A DNA stretch of 64,000 nt, from NCBI RefSeq assembly GCF_014207855.1, contig NZ_JACHKZ010000007.1:62001-126000 (forward strand), in the 5' to 3' direction. Made by a program: the position numbers and the translations under genes. Shown here piece after piece: positions 48,110 to 57,679 of the stretch. Below the pieces are notes generated by a model. It was given only the letters and a program-made list of their open reading frames with translations, was not told where the DNA came from and ran no database searches. Each line of letters starts with the position of its first letter. The stretch's first letter is position 1. The DNA is from Comamonas odontotermitis. GTDB lineage: Bacteria; Pseudomonadota; Gammaproteobacteria; Burkholderiales; Burkholderiaceae_C.

Positions 48110-48190
48110 TACTCCCCCTGAGTAAGGGTGAATTTTGTGCGTTTTGCGTTTACTGGATGTGCGTTGATCTTTTATACTATCTACCAGTAT
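48110..48190 (+). promoter_or_regulatory. frmR promoter with two candidate FrmR operators
   Basis: Operator-like repeats are TACTC-N5-GAGTA at 48110-48124, with a C-rich centre typical of CsoR/FrmR sites, and ATACT-N7-AGTAT at 48174-48190. The second overlaps a -10 box TATACT at 48173-48178. A weak -35, TTTACT at 48149-48154, lies 18 bases upstream. This fits autorepression by the adjacent FrmR. Confidence 0.55.
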
Positions 48191-48205
48191 CAGAGAATCT
48201 GAACC

Positions 48206-48472
48206 ATGCCCCATTCTGCCGAAGACAAACGCCGTGCCATCACGCGCCTGAACCGCATCCGTGGGCAGGCCGATGCGCTGGCGCGTGCGGTGGAGGCAGG
48301 CACCGATTGCGCGCCCATCCTGCAGCAACTGGCTGCGATGCGCGGAGCCGTGCACGGGCTGATGGCCGATCTGCTCGACAGCCATCTGCGCGAGACCATG
48401 GCCAAGCAACCGGCGCCGTCGCAGGCCGATATCGAGGAGATGCTGGCGCTGCTGCGCTCGTACTTGAAATGA
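48206..48472 (+). CDS. frmR: FrmR-type formaldehyde-responsive repressor (CsoR/RcnR family)
   Basis: 88-residue all-helical repressor. It keeps Pro2 and Cys35, the two residues that formaldehyde cross-links in E. coli FrmR to release DNA, and His60 at the family's ligand position. The start MPHSAEDKRRAITRLNRIRGQ is typical. It lacks the extra metal-ligand set expected of RcnR or CsoR proper. The downstream adhC and fghA detoxify formaldehyde through glutathione, confirming the role. Confidence 0.92.
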   Translation: MPHSAEDKRRAITRLNRIRGQADALARAVEAGTDCAPILQQLAAMRGAVHGLMADLLDSHLRETMAKQPAPSQADIEEMLALLRSYLK

Positions 48473-48500
48473 ACAGCCCCTCTGTGGCGCTGTGCGCCTT

Positions 48501-48539
48501 CCCCCCGCTCTCGCATGGCGGTGCCATGCGGGCAGGGGG
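48501..48539 (+). other. Strong hairpin in the frmR-adhC spacer
   Basis: CGCATGGC at 48512-48519, GGT and GCCATGCG at 48523-48530 form a perfect 8-bp stem, extended through a small internal loop by CCCCC (48502-48506) and GGGGG (48535-48539). It lies in a 179-base spacer within an expected operon and has no T run. It may be a processing or stability element, or a repeat. Confidence 0.4.
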
Positions 48540-48633
48540 CTACAACCTCGGTGCGGGCCGGCGCAGGCCCTTCCTCGCTGCCTCGCAACTTGGGCATCGT
48601 CCCTGTCATGCATATCTGTCATCAATCGTTTGA

Positions 48634-49767
<1,134 letters not shown>

Positions 49768-49851
49768 AACCTCGCCGCACGCAATCGGCCCGCAAGCCCG
49801 ACAATGGCGGGCTGATTGCTTTATTGCGGCAGCCGCCGCGCCCTTGTCTCC

Positions 49852-51150
49852 ATGTCCTTCTCCTCACTCGGCCTTGCGCCATCGCTCGCCCATGCCGCCC
49901 AATCGCAGGGGCTGATTGCGCCCACGGCCATCCAGCAGCAAACCATCCCGGCCATTCTGGACGGGGGCGACCTGCTGGCCTGCGCGCCCACAGGATCGGG
50001 CAAGACCGCCGCCTACGTGCTGCCGCTGTTGCAAGCCTGGATGCTGAGCGACGCGGGCGACAGACCCGGGGCGCGTGAAACCCAGGCCCTGGTTCTGGTG
50101 CCCACGCGCGAACTGGCCACGCAGGTGGCCGAGCTGGTCTATTTTGTGGGTGAGGCACTGGGGCGCCGCCCCAAGGTGGCGGTGCTCACGGGTGGCGTAT
50201 CCATCAATCCGCAACTGCTGGCCCTGCGGGGGGGCGTGGACATGGTGATTGCCACCCCCGGGCGCCTGCTGGATGTGGTGGATCACAGCAAACTGCGGCT
50301 GGACACCATTCGCACCCTCGTGTTGGACGAGGCCGACCGCCTGATGGACCTGGGCTTTGCCGACGAACTGAACCGGGTGCTGGCCCTGGTGCCTGCCAAA
50401 GCGCAGCGCCAGACCTTGCTGCTGTCGGCCACGTTTGCCCCTGCCGTGCAGGCCCTCGTGCCGCAGTTGCTGCGCGACGGCCACGCGCGGGTCGAGATCG
50501 CATCCACCCACCTGGAAGACGCCACCATTGAGCAGCGCGCGCTGTACGTGGATGCCGCCAAGCGCACGCCGGTGCTGCGCGATCTGATCGAGCAGTACAA
50601 GGGCCAGCGCATGCTGGTGTTCGTGGCCAGCCGCTACAGCGCAGAGCACGTGGCCAACAAACTGTACGACCGGGGCATCAACGCCACGGCCTTCCATGGC
50701 GAGCTGAGCCAGGGCGCACGCCAGCAGGTGCTGCAGGAGTTTCGCAGCAGCCAGTGGCAGGTGCTGATCACCACCGATCTGGCTGCGCGCGGCATCCATG
50801 TCGATGCGCTGCCGCTGGTCGTCAATTACGACCTGCCGCGCTCGCCGACCGATTACACCCACCGCATCGGCCGCACCGGCCGCGCGGGGCTGAGCGGCCT
50901 GGCCATCAGCCTGGTCACGCCCGCAAGCCTTGCGCACTGGAAGCTGATTGCCAAACGCAATGCGCTCGCTGTGGAACTGGAGCAGCTGCCCGCTTATCCA
51001 GTGACCGAGCCCGAGCCCACGCTCCAGCCGCAGGAAGATGGAAACAACGGCGGCATCAAAGGCAAGCGCATGAGCAAGAAAGACAAGCTGCGCGCCGCAG
51101 CCCAGCAGGCAGGCATACCTGCGGCCAGCCCCGGCTCATCGACGCAGTGA
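49852..51150 (+). CDS. DEAD-box ATP-dependent RNA helicase (RhlE-like)
   Basis: 432 residues with the full motif set: Q motif region GLIAPTAIQQQTIPAILDGG, motif I APTGSGKT, Ia PTRELATQ, Ib TPGRLLD, II DEAD, III SAT, IV VFVASRYSAEHVA, V TDLAARGIHVDAL and VI HRIGRTGRAG. A short basic C-terminal tail (GKRMSKKDKLRAAA) may help RNA binding. The ATG at 49852 gives MSFSSLGLAPSLAHAA; the frame is open upstream to 49816. It sits between adhC and fghA in the same direction, 84 bases after adhC and 16 before fghA, an unexpected place. Confidence 0.92.
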   Translation: MSFSSLGLAPSLAHAAQSQGLIAPTAIQQQTIPAILDGGDLLACAPTGSGKTAAYVLPLLQAWMLSDAGDRPGARETQALVLVPTRELATQVAELVYFVGEALGRRPKVAVLTGGVSINPQLLALRGGVDMVIATPGRLLDVVDHSKLRLDTIRTLVLDEADRLMDLGFADELNRVLALVPAKAQRQTLLLSATFAPAVQALVPQLLRDGHARVEIASTHLEDATIEQRALYVDAAKRTPVLRDLIEQYKGQRMLVFVASRYSAEHVANKLYDRGINATAFHGELSQGARQQVLQEFRSSQWQVLITTDLAARGIHVDALPLVVNYDLPRSPTDYTHRIGRTGRAGLSGLAISLVTPASLAHWKLIAKRNALAVELEQLPAYPVTEPEPTLQPQEDGNNGGIKGKRMSKKDKLRAAAQQAGIPAASPGSSTQ

Positions 51151-51166
51151 ACTGAAAAGGATTTCC

Positions 51167-52033
51167 ATGGCTGACGCCGCCTCTACCCTCAAGCTCAACG
51201 CCGCCCACGCCTCTTTTGGAGGGGCGCAACGCTTCTACGAGCACTACTCCAGCGAGACGGGCCTGGTGATGAAGTTCTCCATCTATCTGCCGCCCAAGGC
51301 AGTCGAGGGCGAAAAGGTGCCTGTGCTGCTGTACCTGGCAGGGCTCACCTGCACCGAAGAAACCTTCATGATCAAAGCTGCAGCGCAGCGCCTGGCTGCC
51401 GAGCTGAATGTGGCTCTGCTGACGTGTGACACCAGCCCGCGTGGCGCGGGTCTGCCTGGCGAATCCGAGAGTTGGGATTTTGGCGTGGGCGCCGGTTTCT
51501 ACCTTGATGCCACGGCCAAGCCCTGGGCACTGCACTGGCGCATGGAAAGCTACATCCTCCATGACCTGCTGCCGCTGGTGGGCGCCAGGCTGCCCGTTGA
51601 TCTGGCTCGCCTGGGTATCTTTGGCCACAGCATGGGAGGCCACGGCGCGCTGACGCTGGCGCTGCGCCATCCCGGGGTGTTCAAATCGGTCTCCGCCTTT
51701 GCGCCCATTGCCAACCCTATTAACTGCCCCTGGGGCCAGAAAGCCTTTGCGGGCTACCTGGGCGACAACAAAGCGGCCTGGGTGCAGCACGACGCTACCG
51801 AGCTGATGGCCGCGCAATCACAGGCGCCGTATCCAGCAGGCATCCTGATCGACCAGGGCCTGGCCGACAAGTTTCTGCTCGAAAAGCAGTTGCTGCCCGA
51901 AGCCTTCGAGGCCGCCTGCGCCAAGGCAGGGCAGCCGCTCACGCTGCGCCGCCACCCGGGCTATGACCACGGCTACTACTTCATCCAGACATTCATAGAT
52001 GAGCATCTGCGCTTTCACGCGCGCCAGCTGTAA
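51167..52033 (+). CDS. fghA: S-formylglutathione hydrolase
   Basis: Hydrolyses S-formylglutathione to formate and glutathione, finishing formaldehyde detoxification. 288-residue alpha/beta hydrolase (esterase D type) with nucleophile motif GHSMGGHGAL, a preceding LYLAGLTCTEETFMIKAAAQ family segment and the catalytic His in RRHPGYDHGYYFIQTFI. It follows the helicase gene by 16 bases with an SD AAAGGA, so it is probably translated from a joint message. Confidence 0.95.
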   Translation: MADAASTLKLNAAHASFGGAQRFYEHYSSETGLVMKFSIYLPPKAVEGEKVPVLLYLAGLTCTEETFMIKAAAQRLAAELNVALLTCDTSPRGAGLPGESESWDFGVGAGFYLDATAKPWALHWRMESYILHDLLPLVGARLPVDLARLGIFGHSMGGHGALTLALRHPGVFKSVSAFAPIANPINCPWGQKAFAGYLGDNKAAWVQHDATELMAAQSQAPYPAGILIDQGLADKFLLEKQLLPEAFEAACAKAGQPLTLRRHPGYDHGYYFIQTFIDEHLRFHARQL

Positions 52034-52111
52034 GAGCGTGCTTTCTGGTGGTGGCAGTGGCCGTCTCTGGGTTGCTTGCGCGTTCTAACAAGGTAGAGGG
52101 CAAGCCGCACA

Positions 52112-52411
52112 TCAAGTGCTGCGCGGCGATCCCACCTCATAGGCGCGCAGGTTTCTGTCACCAATCCCCAGCGCAGGCCATGCGGCGCGCCAGGCCTGGA
52201 TGTGGCTGGAGGCGAAATGTGCATCCAGGGCGGGCTGGTCGCTCCACAGCTCCTTCACATGGATCAGGCCCGGCTCCAGCACGTCTTCGCCATAGCTGTA
52301 TTCCAGACACCCGGCTTCGGCACGCGAGGCCTGCACCATCGCCCGCATCGCAGGTCTGGCGCGTTCCAGATTGGCGGAGGGCAGTCGAACGGTGCCAACA
52401 ATCAACAGCAT
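52112..52411 (-). CDS. ABM-domain protein, putative quinol monooxygenase
   Basis: 99-residue dimeric alpha/beta-barrel protein of the antibiotic-biosynthesis-monooxygenase superfamily (YgiN-like). It has VGTVRLPSANLERARPAM, GCLEYSYGEDVLEPG and ELWSDQPALDAHFASSHI, the typical pattern with a conserved histidine near the end. YgiN relatives oxidise quinols; substrate here is unknown. It lies convergent with fghA and upstream, on the minus strand, is a DUF3293 gene. Confidence 0.82.
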   Translation of the reverse strand: MLLIVGTVRLPSANLERARPAMRAMVQASRAEAGCLEYSYGEDVLEPGLIHVKELWSDQPALDAHFASSHIQAWRAAWPALGIGDRNLRAYEVGSPRST

Positions 52412-52490
52412 GGGGTTTCCTTTCGGAGAAACGGGTCAAAAGAACGATTGGCGGGCTCGGGAGGGTTGCAGGCCAGCGCCGATGCTGCCG

Positions 52491-52928
52491 TTAGCGCATC
52501 CAGTCTGGCACCTGGGTTTCCAGCAGCTGGGGCACGGTGTCGGCTGCTGTCCACAGCACTGCCAGCTGCTCCCATTCGGCGGCCCAGCGCTGGGCATCTT
52601 CGCGGCCCATGCCAATGACGAGAAAGCCCGGCTCGGCGGGCCAGCCGTTGGCAGGGTGCTGGGCCACGGTGGGTAGTGCAGCGTAGCCTGCGGCACCGAG
52701 GGCACGGCCCAGCTGGGCATGGCGCTCGATGTTTTCGTCCTTTTCCAGCAATTCGCCCATGGGGTTGAAGGCGGTGATGAGGCACGCGCAATCGGTCTGG
52801 TGCTGCTGGTAGATAGCCGCGAGCGCAGGCTGGGGCTGGCCCACCTGCAAGCCAAAGGGCGCCTGGTGCAGCACGTGGTAGTGGGTTTCTTCAAAGGCCT
52901 TGCGCAGAGCGGGCGAGAGGGTCGTCAT
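52491..52928 (-). CDS. DUF3293 family protein
   Basis: 145-residue cytoplasmic protein of unknown function. It has the family pattern FEETHYHV, then DCACLITAFNPMGELLEKDENIERH in the centre and EPGFLVIGMGREDAQRWAAEW near the C-terminus. The reading frame is open to 53138, but that would add a non-family segment. The ATG at 52928 (MTTLSPALRKAF) gives a normal length. No catalytic motif is evident. Confidence 0.8.
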   Translation of the reverse strand: MTTLSPALRKAFEETHYHVLHQAPFGLQVGQPQPALAAIYQQHQTDCACLITAFNPMGELLEKDENIERHAQLGRALGAAGYAALPTVAQHPANGWPAEPGFLVIGMGREDAQRWAAEWEQLAVLWTAADTVPQLLETQVPDWMR

Positions 52929-53178
52929 AGTTTTGATGGCCGGTGGCGCTTGTTGGATAAGCACTGGCGGCGTATTCCATTGAAAATCGAGGCAGGGGCC
53001 ACTCTGGGCAGCCATCGTAGCGGCTAGGCGACGTCCGACTAGCCCATCAGAGTTTTTTACAAAGGTGACACGAAATTCGTGTGATCGGAGACAATACCTG
53101 CTTCGTCCGCACTTGGTATCTTGTCCACAACAAGCCAAGTGCTCTTATTTTGTCTTTCTCTTTACGTTGTTAGACACC

Positions 53179-53997
53179 ATGAAAAAACGTTCCTTCGTTG
53201 CCACCCTGGCGCTGTCTGCCCTGCTTGCCGCTTGCAGCAAGAATGAAGCTCCCAAGCCTGCGGCAGAAACGCCGGCGCCAGCGCCTGCACCGGCAGCCGC
53301 TGTGGCTTCCAAGCTGGTGGTGGGCCTGGACGACAACTTCCCGCCCATGGGTTTCCGTGACGAGAAGAACGAAATCGTGGGTTTTGACATCGACATGGCC
53401 CGCGAAGCGGCCAAGCGCGCGGGCATCGAAGTGGAGTTCAAGCCCATCGACTGGAACGCCAAGGAAGCCGAGTTGCTGGGCAAGCGCGTGGATGCGCTGT
53501 GGAACGGCCTGACGATTCTGGAAGAGCGCAAGGAAAAAATCCTGTTCACCGATCCGTACATGGTCAACAAGCAGATCATCATCGTGAAGGCTGGCTCGCC
53601 CATCAAGACCAAGGCCGACATGGCTGGCAAGGTGGTAGGCGCCCAGGAAGGCTCCAGTGCCGTGACGGCGATGGAAAAGGACAAGGAACTGTCGTCCAAG
53701 TTCAAGGAAACCAAGCTGTTTGGCGACAACATTGCCGCGCTGATGGACGTGGAAGCCGGCCGCCTGGATGTGGTGGTGGTGGACGAAGTGGTGGGCCGCT
53801 ATCTGGTCAACAAGAAGCCTGACAACTATGTGGTGCTGGCGGACGACTTTGGCACCGAAGACTACGGCGTGGGCTTCCGCAAGGATGACGAGGCCACCCG
53901 CAACAAGATCAACGACGTGCTGGGCGAGATGAAGAAGGACGGCAAGGCCGAAGAGATCGCCAAGAAGTGGTTTGGCGCGGACGTGATCAAGCGCTGA
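53179..53997 (+). CDS. Amino-acid ABC transporter substrate-binding lipoprotein
   Basis: 272-residue periplasmic binding protein (SBP family 3, cystine/polar amino acid type). The precursor has lipobox LAAC with Cys19, a Pro/Ala-rich linker, and VGLDDNFPPMGFRDEKNEIVGFDIDMAREAAKRAG opening the first lobe (residues about 48-82). The segment GVGFRKDDEATRNKINDVL is near the C-terminus. The upstream in-frame extension to 53065 is not a signal sequence, so the ATG at 53179 is used. The permease and ATPase genes follow after 224 bases. Confidence 0.92.
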   Translation: MKKRSFVATLALSALLAACSKNEAPKPAAETPAPAPAPAAAVASKLVVGLDDNFPPMGFRDEKNEIVGFDIDMAREAAKRAGIEVEFKPIDWNAKEAELLGKRVDALWNGLTILEERKEKILFTDPYMVNKQIIIVKAGSPIKTKADMAGKVVGAQEGSSAVTAMEKDKELSSKFKETKLFGDNIAALMDVEAGRLDVVVVDEVVGRYLVNKKPDNYVVLADDFGTEDYGVGFRKDDEATRNKINDVLGEMKKDGKAEEIAKKWFGADVIKR

Positions 53998-54007
53998 TAG
54001 CGGATTG

Positions 54008-54028
54008 CAGGGCGCATATTGCGCCCTG
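54008..54028 (+). terminator. Terminator-like hairpin after the binding-protein gene
   Basis: A perfect 9-bp stem CAGGGCGCA at 54008-54016 and TGCGCCCTG at 54020-54028 with a 3-base loop, but only TT follows. It probably stabilises or partly ends the binding-protein message, giving it excess over the permease and ATPase. Confidence 0.55.
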
Positions 54029-54065
54029 TTGGTGCAAGAAATCTGCAAAAAACATGGCTGGTAGC

Positions 54066-54147
54066 GCACGGTCATATTGATTTTTTTGGCATGAAGGCCA
54101 TTGAAATTCAATGTGGATGAGCGCCACCAGCTCTCTTTTTGATAGAA
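54066..54147 (-). repeat. REP-like element in the binding protein-permease gap
   Basis: Read on the minus strand this contains CTATCAAAAAGAGAGCT followed by GGTGGCGCTCATCCACATTG, close to the element at 2945-3000. Inside it is a 15-base palindrome CATTGAAATTCAATG at 54099-54113. A further hairpin GTGTGCGG...CCGCACAC (54148-54155 and 54167-54174) follows on the plus side. Confidence 0.55.
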
Positions 54148-54221
54148 GTGTGCGGTGGCAGATGTGCCGCACACCGTCAGGCATCCGGCGCGCAAGGCAG
54201 GGCGCCACCTGAAGGCAAGCG

Positions 54222-54875
54222 ATGGATTATGTAATTTCACTTCTGGGGCCGCTGTCCAACGGCGCCCTGGTGACTCTCAAGCTGTTTGTCATCACCCTGG
54301 TGCTGTCGGTGCCGCTGGGTCTGGCACTGGCGCTGGCGCGCATCTCGCGCTTCAAATGGCTCTCGCGTCTGGTCGAGGGCTATATCTGGCTGATGCGCGG
54401 CACGCCCTTGATGCTGCAGTTGCTGTTCATCTATTTCGCGCTGCCTTTCGTGCCGGTGATCGGCGTTCGCCTGCCTGACTTTCCTGCGGCCGTGGTGGCG
54501 TTTGCGCTCAATTACGCAGCCTACTTTGCCGAAATCTTCCGCGCCGGCATCCAAAGCGTGGACCGTGGCCAGTACGAAGGCGCCAAGGTGCTGGGTCTGT
54601 CGTATGGGCAGACCATGCGCCGCATCGTGCTGCCGCAGATGATTCGCACCATCCTGCCGCCGGTCAGCAACGAAACCATCACCCTGGTCAAGGACACGTC
54701 GCTGATCTACGTGCTGGCGCTGAACGACCTGCTGCGCGCCGCGCGCGGCATCGTGCAGCGCGATTTCACCACCACGCCCTTCGTGGTGGCTGCGGCCTTC
54801 TACCTGATCATGACCCTGGTACTGACCTGGGGCTTCAACCGTTTGGAGAAACGCTATGCCAAGTACGACGCTTGA
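54222..54875 (+). CDS. Amino-acid ABC transporter permease (HisM/GlnP family)
   Basis: 217-residue inner-membrane permease with about five helices. It has the polar amino acid transporter signature around YFAEIFRAGIQSVDRGQYEGA and the EAA loop ALGLSYGQTMRRIVLPQMIR-like segment (here VLGLSYGQTMRRIVLPQMIR) that contacts the ATPase. A single permease gene implies a homodimer. It overlaps the ATPase gene by 20 bases. Confidence 0.94.
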   Translation: MDYVISLLGPLSNGALVTLKLFVITLVLSVPLGLALALARISRFKWLSRLVEGYIWLMRGTPLMLQLLFIYFALPFVPVIGVRLPDFPAAVVAFALNYAAYFAEIFRAGIQSVDRGQYEGAKVLGLSYGQTMRRIVLPQMIRTILPPVSNETITLVKDTSLIYVLALNDLLRAARGIVQRDFTTTPFVVAAAFYLIMTLVLTWGFNRLEKRYAKYDA

Positions 54876-55647
54876 TTTCACCCAGGCGGGCGTCATGGTG
54901 CAGGCCCGCAATATTCGCAAGGCCTTCAGCGGTACTGAGGTGCTCAAGGGCGTGTCGCTCGATATCCACAAGGGCGAGGTCGTGGCGGTGATCGGGCCGT
55001 CGGGCTCGGGCAAGAGCACATTCCTGCGCTGCCTCAATCACCTGGAGGTGATCGATTCCGGCTCCGTCGTGGTGGGCGGCGCTACCCTGGTGCAGAACAA
55101 TGCCCAGGGCGTGGCGCAGTATGCCCCCGATGCCGAACTGCGCGCCATTCTGCGTCGCATGGGCATGGTATTTCAGTCGTTCAACCTCTTCCCGCACCTG
55201 ACGGTGCTGGAAAACATCATCGAGGCGCCGATGATCGTCAAGGGCCTGACGCGCGACCAGATCATGCCCAAGGCGCAGGAGTTGCTGCGCAAGGTGGGAC
55301 TGTCGGAAAAGGCCGATGCCTACCCCGCCCGCCTGTCGGGTGGCCAGAAGCAGCGCGTGGCCATTGCGCGCGCGCTGGCCATGGAGCCGGACATCATGCT
55401 GTTCGACGAGCCGACTTCCGCGCTGGACCCCGAGCTGACCGGCGAAGTGCTGCGCACCATGCGCGAGCTGGCCGAAGAGCACATGACCATGCTGGTGGTC
55501 ACGCACGAAATGGGCTTTGCCCGGGAAGTGGCCAATACCGTGGTTTTCATGGACCAGGGCGAGCTGATCGAGGCCAAGCAGGCAAGAGCCTTTTTTGAGG
55601 AATGCAGCCATCCACGCATCCGGTCCTTCCTGGAAAACATGCTCTGA
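54856..55647 (+). CDS. Amino-acid ABC transporter ATP-binding protein
   Basis: 263-residue ATPase energising the import of polar amino acids. Walker A GPSGSGKST, Q-loop MVFQSFNLFPHLTVLENI, signature LSGGQKQRVAIARAL, Walker B IMLFDEPTSALDPE and switch His in VVTHEMGFA. It contains the NNAQGVAQYAPDAELRAIL insert seen in some GlnQ-type members. Last gene of the operon; a terminator follows. Confidence 0.95.
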   Translation: MPSTTLDFTQAGVMVQARNIRKAFSGTEVLKGVSLDIHKGEVVAVIGPSGSGKSTFLRCLNHLEVIDSGSVVVGGATLVQNNAQGVAQYAPDAELRAILRRMGMVFQSFNLFPHLTVLENIIEAPMIVKGLTRDQIMPKAQELLRKVGLSEKADAYPARLSGGQKQRVAIARALAMEPDIMLFDEPTSALDPELTGEVLRTMRELAEEHMTMLVVTHEMGFAREVANTVVFMDQGELIEAKQARAFFEECSHPRIRSFLENML

Positions 55648-55709
55648 GCACTCCGAAAGACACGTTCCAGCGCGCAGAAATGCATTGCTGGATTGCTGGT
55701 GTTGACCGC

Positions 55710-55734
55710 AAGCGCCCACCTGTTGGGCGCTTTT
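55710..55734 (+). terminator. Rho-independent terminator after the amino-acid ABC operon
   Basis: AAGCGCCCA at 55710-55718 and TGGGCGCTT at 55724-55732 with a 5-base loop and four T residues. Confidence 0.85.
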
Positions 55735-55975
55735 GCTATTGAAAATCTAGCTTTTGTTCCTTCGGCCAGTGGGTAGAAGGGCAGAGCTGTCGCACTGCAG
55801 CAAATCATGCAATGGGCACATCAATAGCCTGTGACTGCAAGGGGCCTCCACGGGTAAAGCGGTAATGTGATGCTATAAATACATGCATGAATGTTTGTTG
55901 CAAATGTTGCTGTCAGAAGGCCACTGTGTTCACGATCTGACTACAAAGAGCACGACGGCGATCACGTATGATGAC
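55735..55975. other. Non-coding spacer upstream of mla operon
   Basis: Part of a 354-base gene-free stretch. It has a short TGCTATTGAAAATCTAGC segment reminiscent of REP-like ends, and a candidate -10 box TATGAT at 55967-55972 without a matching -35 box. No convincing open frame with an SD is present. The mla promoter is probably here. Confidence 0.4.
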
Positions 55976-55999
55976 AAAGCCGGTCGTATCCGGTTTTTT
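55976..55999 (+). promoter_or_regulatory. Terminator-like hairpin ending two bases before the mlaF start
   Basis: AAAGCCGG at 55976-55983 and CCGGTTTT at 55990-55997 pair (one G-U) around a 6-base loop, with six T residues at 55994-55999. The mlaF ATG is at 56002 and there is no SD between. The structure looks like an intrinsic terminator and would either attenuate the mla operon or block initiation when folded. Confidence 0.55.
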
Positions 56000-56001
56000 C
56001 T

Positions 56002-56859
56002 ATGCCATCTACTGATTCCACACCACTCGCAGAGTTACGCAATGTCACCTTTGGATATGGTGACCGCACCATTCTGCGCGATGTGTCGCTGACGATTCCG
56101 CGTGGCAAGGTGACGGCGCTGATGGGCGCGTCAGGTGGTGGGAAGACCACCATCTTGCGGCTCATTGGCGGACAGGTGCGAGCACAGTCAGGTGAGGTGC
56201 TGGTGGGTGGGCAGGATGTGGGGGCGATGAGCCAGGCACAGCTGTATGCAGCGCGGCGCCGCATGGGCATGCTGTTCCAGTTTGGCGCGCTGTTCACCGA
56301 CATGAGTGTGTTCGAAAACGTAGCGTTTCCGCTGCGTGAGCACACCGATCTGGCGGAACCGTTGATCCGCGACATTGTGCTGATGAAACTGCAGGCCGTG
56401 GGCCTGCGTGGTGCGCGCGACCTGATGCCCTCGCAGATATCGGGTGGCATGGCGCGGCGCGTGGCGCTGGCCCGGGCGATCGCGCTCGATCCTGAATTCA
56501 TCATGTATGACGAGCCCTTTGCCGGGCTGGACCCGATTTCGCTGGGCACCTCGGCGCAGCTGATCCGCGAACTCAACGACGCCATGGGATTGACGACCAT
56601 CATTGTTTCGCACGATGTCGAAGAGACGTTCAAGCTGGCCGATCAGGTGATCATCCTGGGCCCGGGCGTGGTTGCTGCGCAAGGATCGCCCGATGAAGTC
56701 AGGGCCAGCACCGATCCGCTGGTGCACCAGTTTGTGGGCGCTCTGCCGCAGGGGCCGGTGCCTTTTCACGTTCCAGGCCCCAGCATGGAAGAGGATTTTG
56801 GCGCGGCCGGCATAGGCGCGGCCGGCTCAGGTGCGGCCGCCAGGAAAGGAGGCCGCTGA
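56002..56859 (+). CDS. mlaF: Phospholipid ABC transporter ATP-binding protein MlaF
   Basis: ATPase of the MlaFEDB complex that moves phospholipids between inner and outer membranes. 285 residues. Walker [37 protein letters not shown] (family-specific, residues about 92-118), signature [19 protein letters not shown], Walker [13 protein letters not shown] and HDVEETF. The C-terminal PVPFHVPG element matches MlaF, followed by a Gly/Ala-rich tail ([18 protein letters not shown]) not usual in E. coli MlaF. No SD precedes the ATG. Its stop overlaps mlaE by one base. Confidence 0.95.
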   Translation: MPSTDSTPLAELRNVTFGYGDRTILRDVSLTIPRGKVTALMGASGGGKTTILRLIGGQVRAQSGEVLVGGQDVGAMSQAQLYAARRRMGMLFQFGALFTDMSVFENVAFPLREHTDLAEPLIRDIVLMKLQAVGLRGARDLMPSQISGGMARRVALARAIALDPEFIMYDEPFAGLDPISLGTSAQLIRELNDAMGLTTIIVSHDVEETFKLADQVIILGPGVVAAQGSPDEVRASTDPLVHQFVGALPQGPVPFHVPGPSMEEDFGAAGIGAAGSGAAARKGGR

Positions 56860-57641
56860 TGCGTTGGTGGCACCCTTCCGATATTGGTTTTGCACTGCGC
56901 AGCAAGGCTGTGGGCGTGGGCCAGGCCACACGGCTGCTGCTGCGCCTGGTGGGCGCGCTGGGCTACGTACTCAAGCGCCCGGCGCTGCTGCGCGACCAGA
57001 TTCACTTTCTGGGCAATTATTCGCTCGCCATCATCGGCGTGTCGGGCCTCTTTGTGGGTTTTGTGCTGGGCCTGCAAGGCTATTACATCCTGCAGCGCTA
57101 CGGCTCGACCGAAGCCGTGGGCATGATGGTGGCTTTGACGCTGCTGCGCGAGCTTGGGCCGGTGGTCACCGCCTTGCTGTTTGCCGGGCGGGCAGGCACG
57201 GCGCTCACCGCCGAAATCGGTTTGATGAAAGCGGGCGAGCAGCTGTCTGCCATGGAGATGATGGCAGTCGACCCGGTGGAGCGCATCCTGGCGCCGCGCT
57301 TTTGGGCGGGCCTCATCACCATGCCTTTGCTGGCTGCCGTGTTCAGTGCGGTGGGTGTGATTGGTGGCTGGATCGTGGGTGTGCTGATGCTCAACATTGA
57401 TGGTGGCGCTTTCTGGGGCCAGATGCAGAACGGCGTTGATGTGCTCACCGATCTGGGCAATGGCGTCATCAAGAGCTTTGTGTTTGGTGTGACGGTGACC
57501 TTTGTGGCGCTGCTGCAGGGCTTTGTGGCCAAGCCGACGCCAGAGGGCGTCTCGCGCGCCACCACCCGCACGGTGGTGATGGCATCGTTGGCGGTGCTGG
57601 CGCTGGATTTCCTGCTCACCGCAACCATGTTCAGCATTTGA
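56859..57641 (+). CDS. mlaE: Phospholipid ABC transporter permease MlaE
   Basis: Inner-membrane permease of the Mla system. 260 residues with about five membrane helices. Family signatures include [64 protein letters not shown] (location about residues 93-136) and ISRATTRT-like [10 protein letters not shown]. Translation coupled to mlaF. Confidence 0.95.
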   Translation: MRWWHPSDIGFALRSKAVGVGQATRLLLRLVGALGYVLKRPALLRDQIHFLGNYSLAIIGVSGLFVGFVLGLQGYYILQRYGSTEAVGMMVALTLLRELGPVVTALLFAGRAGTALTAEIGLMKAGEQLSAMEMMAVDPVERILAPRFWAGLITMPLLAAVFSAVGVIGGWIVGVLMLNIDGGAFWGQMQNGVDVLTDLGNGVIKSFVFGVTVTFVALLQGFVAKPTPEGVSRATTRTVVMASLAVLALDFLLTATMFSI

Positions 57642-57679
57642 TGCTATAGAAAATAGAGTGACAAGAAACGGATTTGCAT

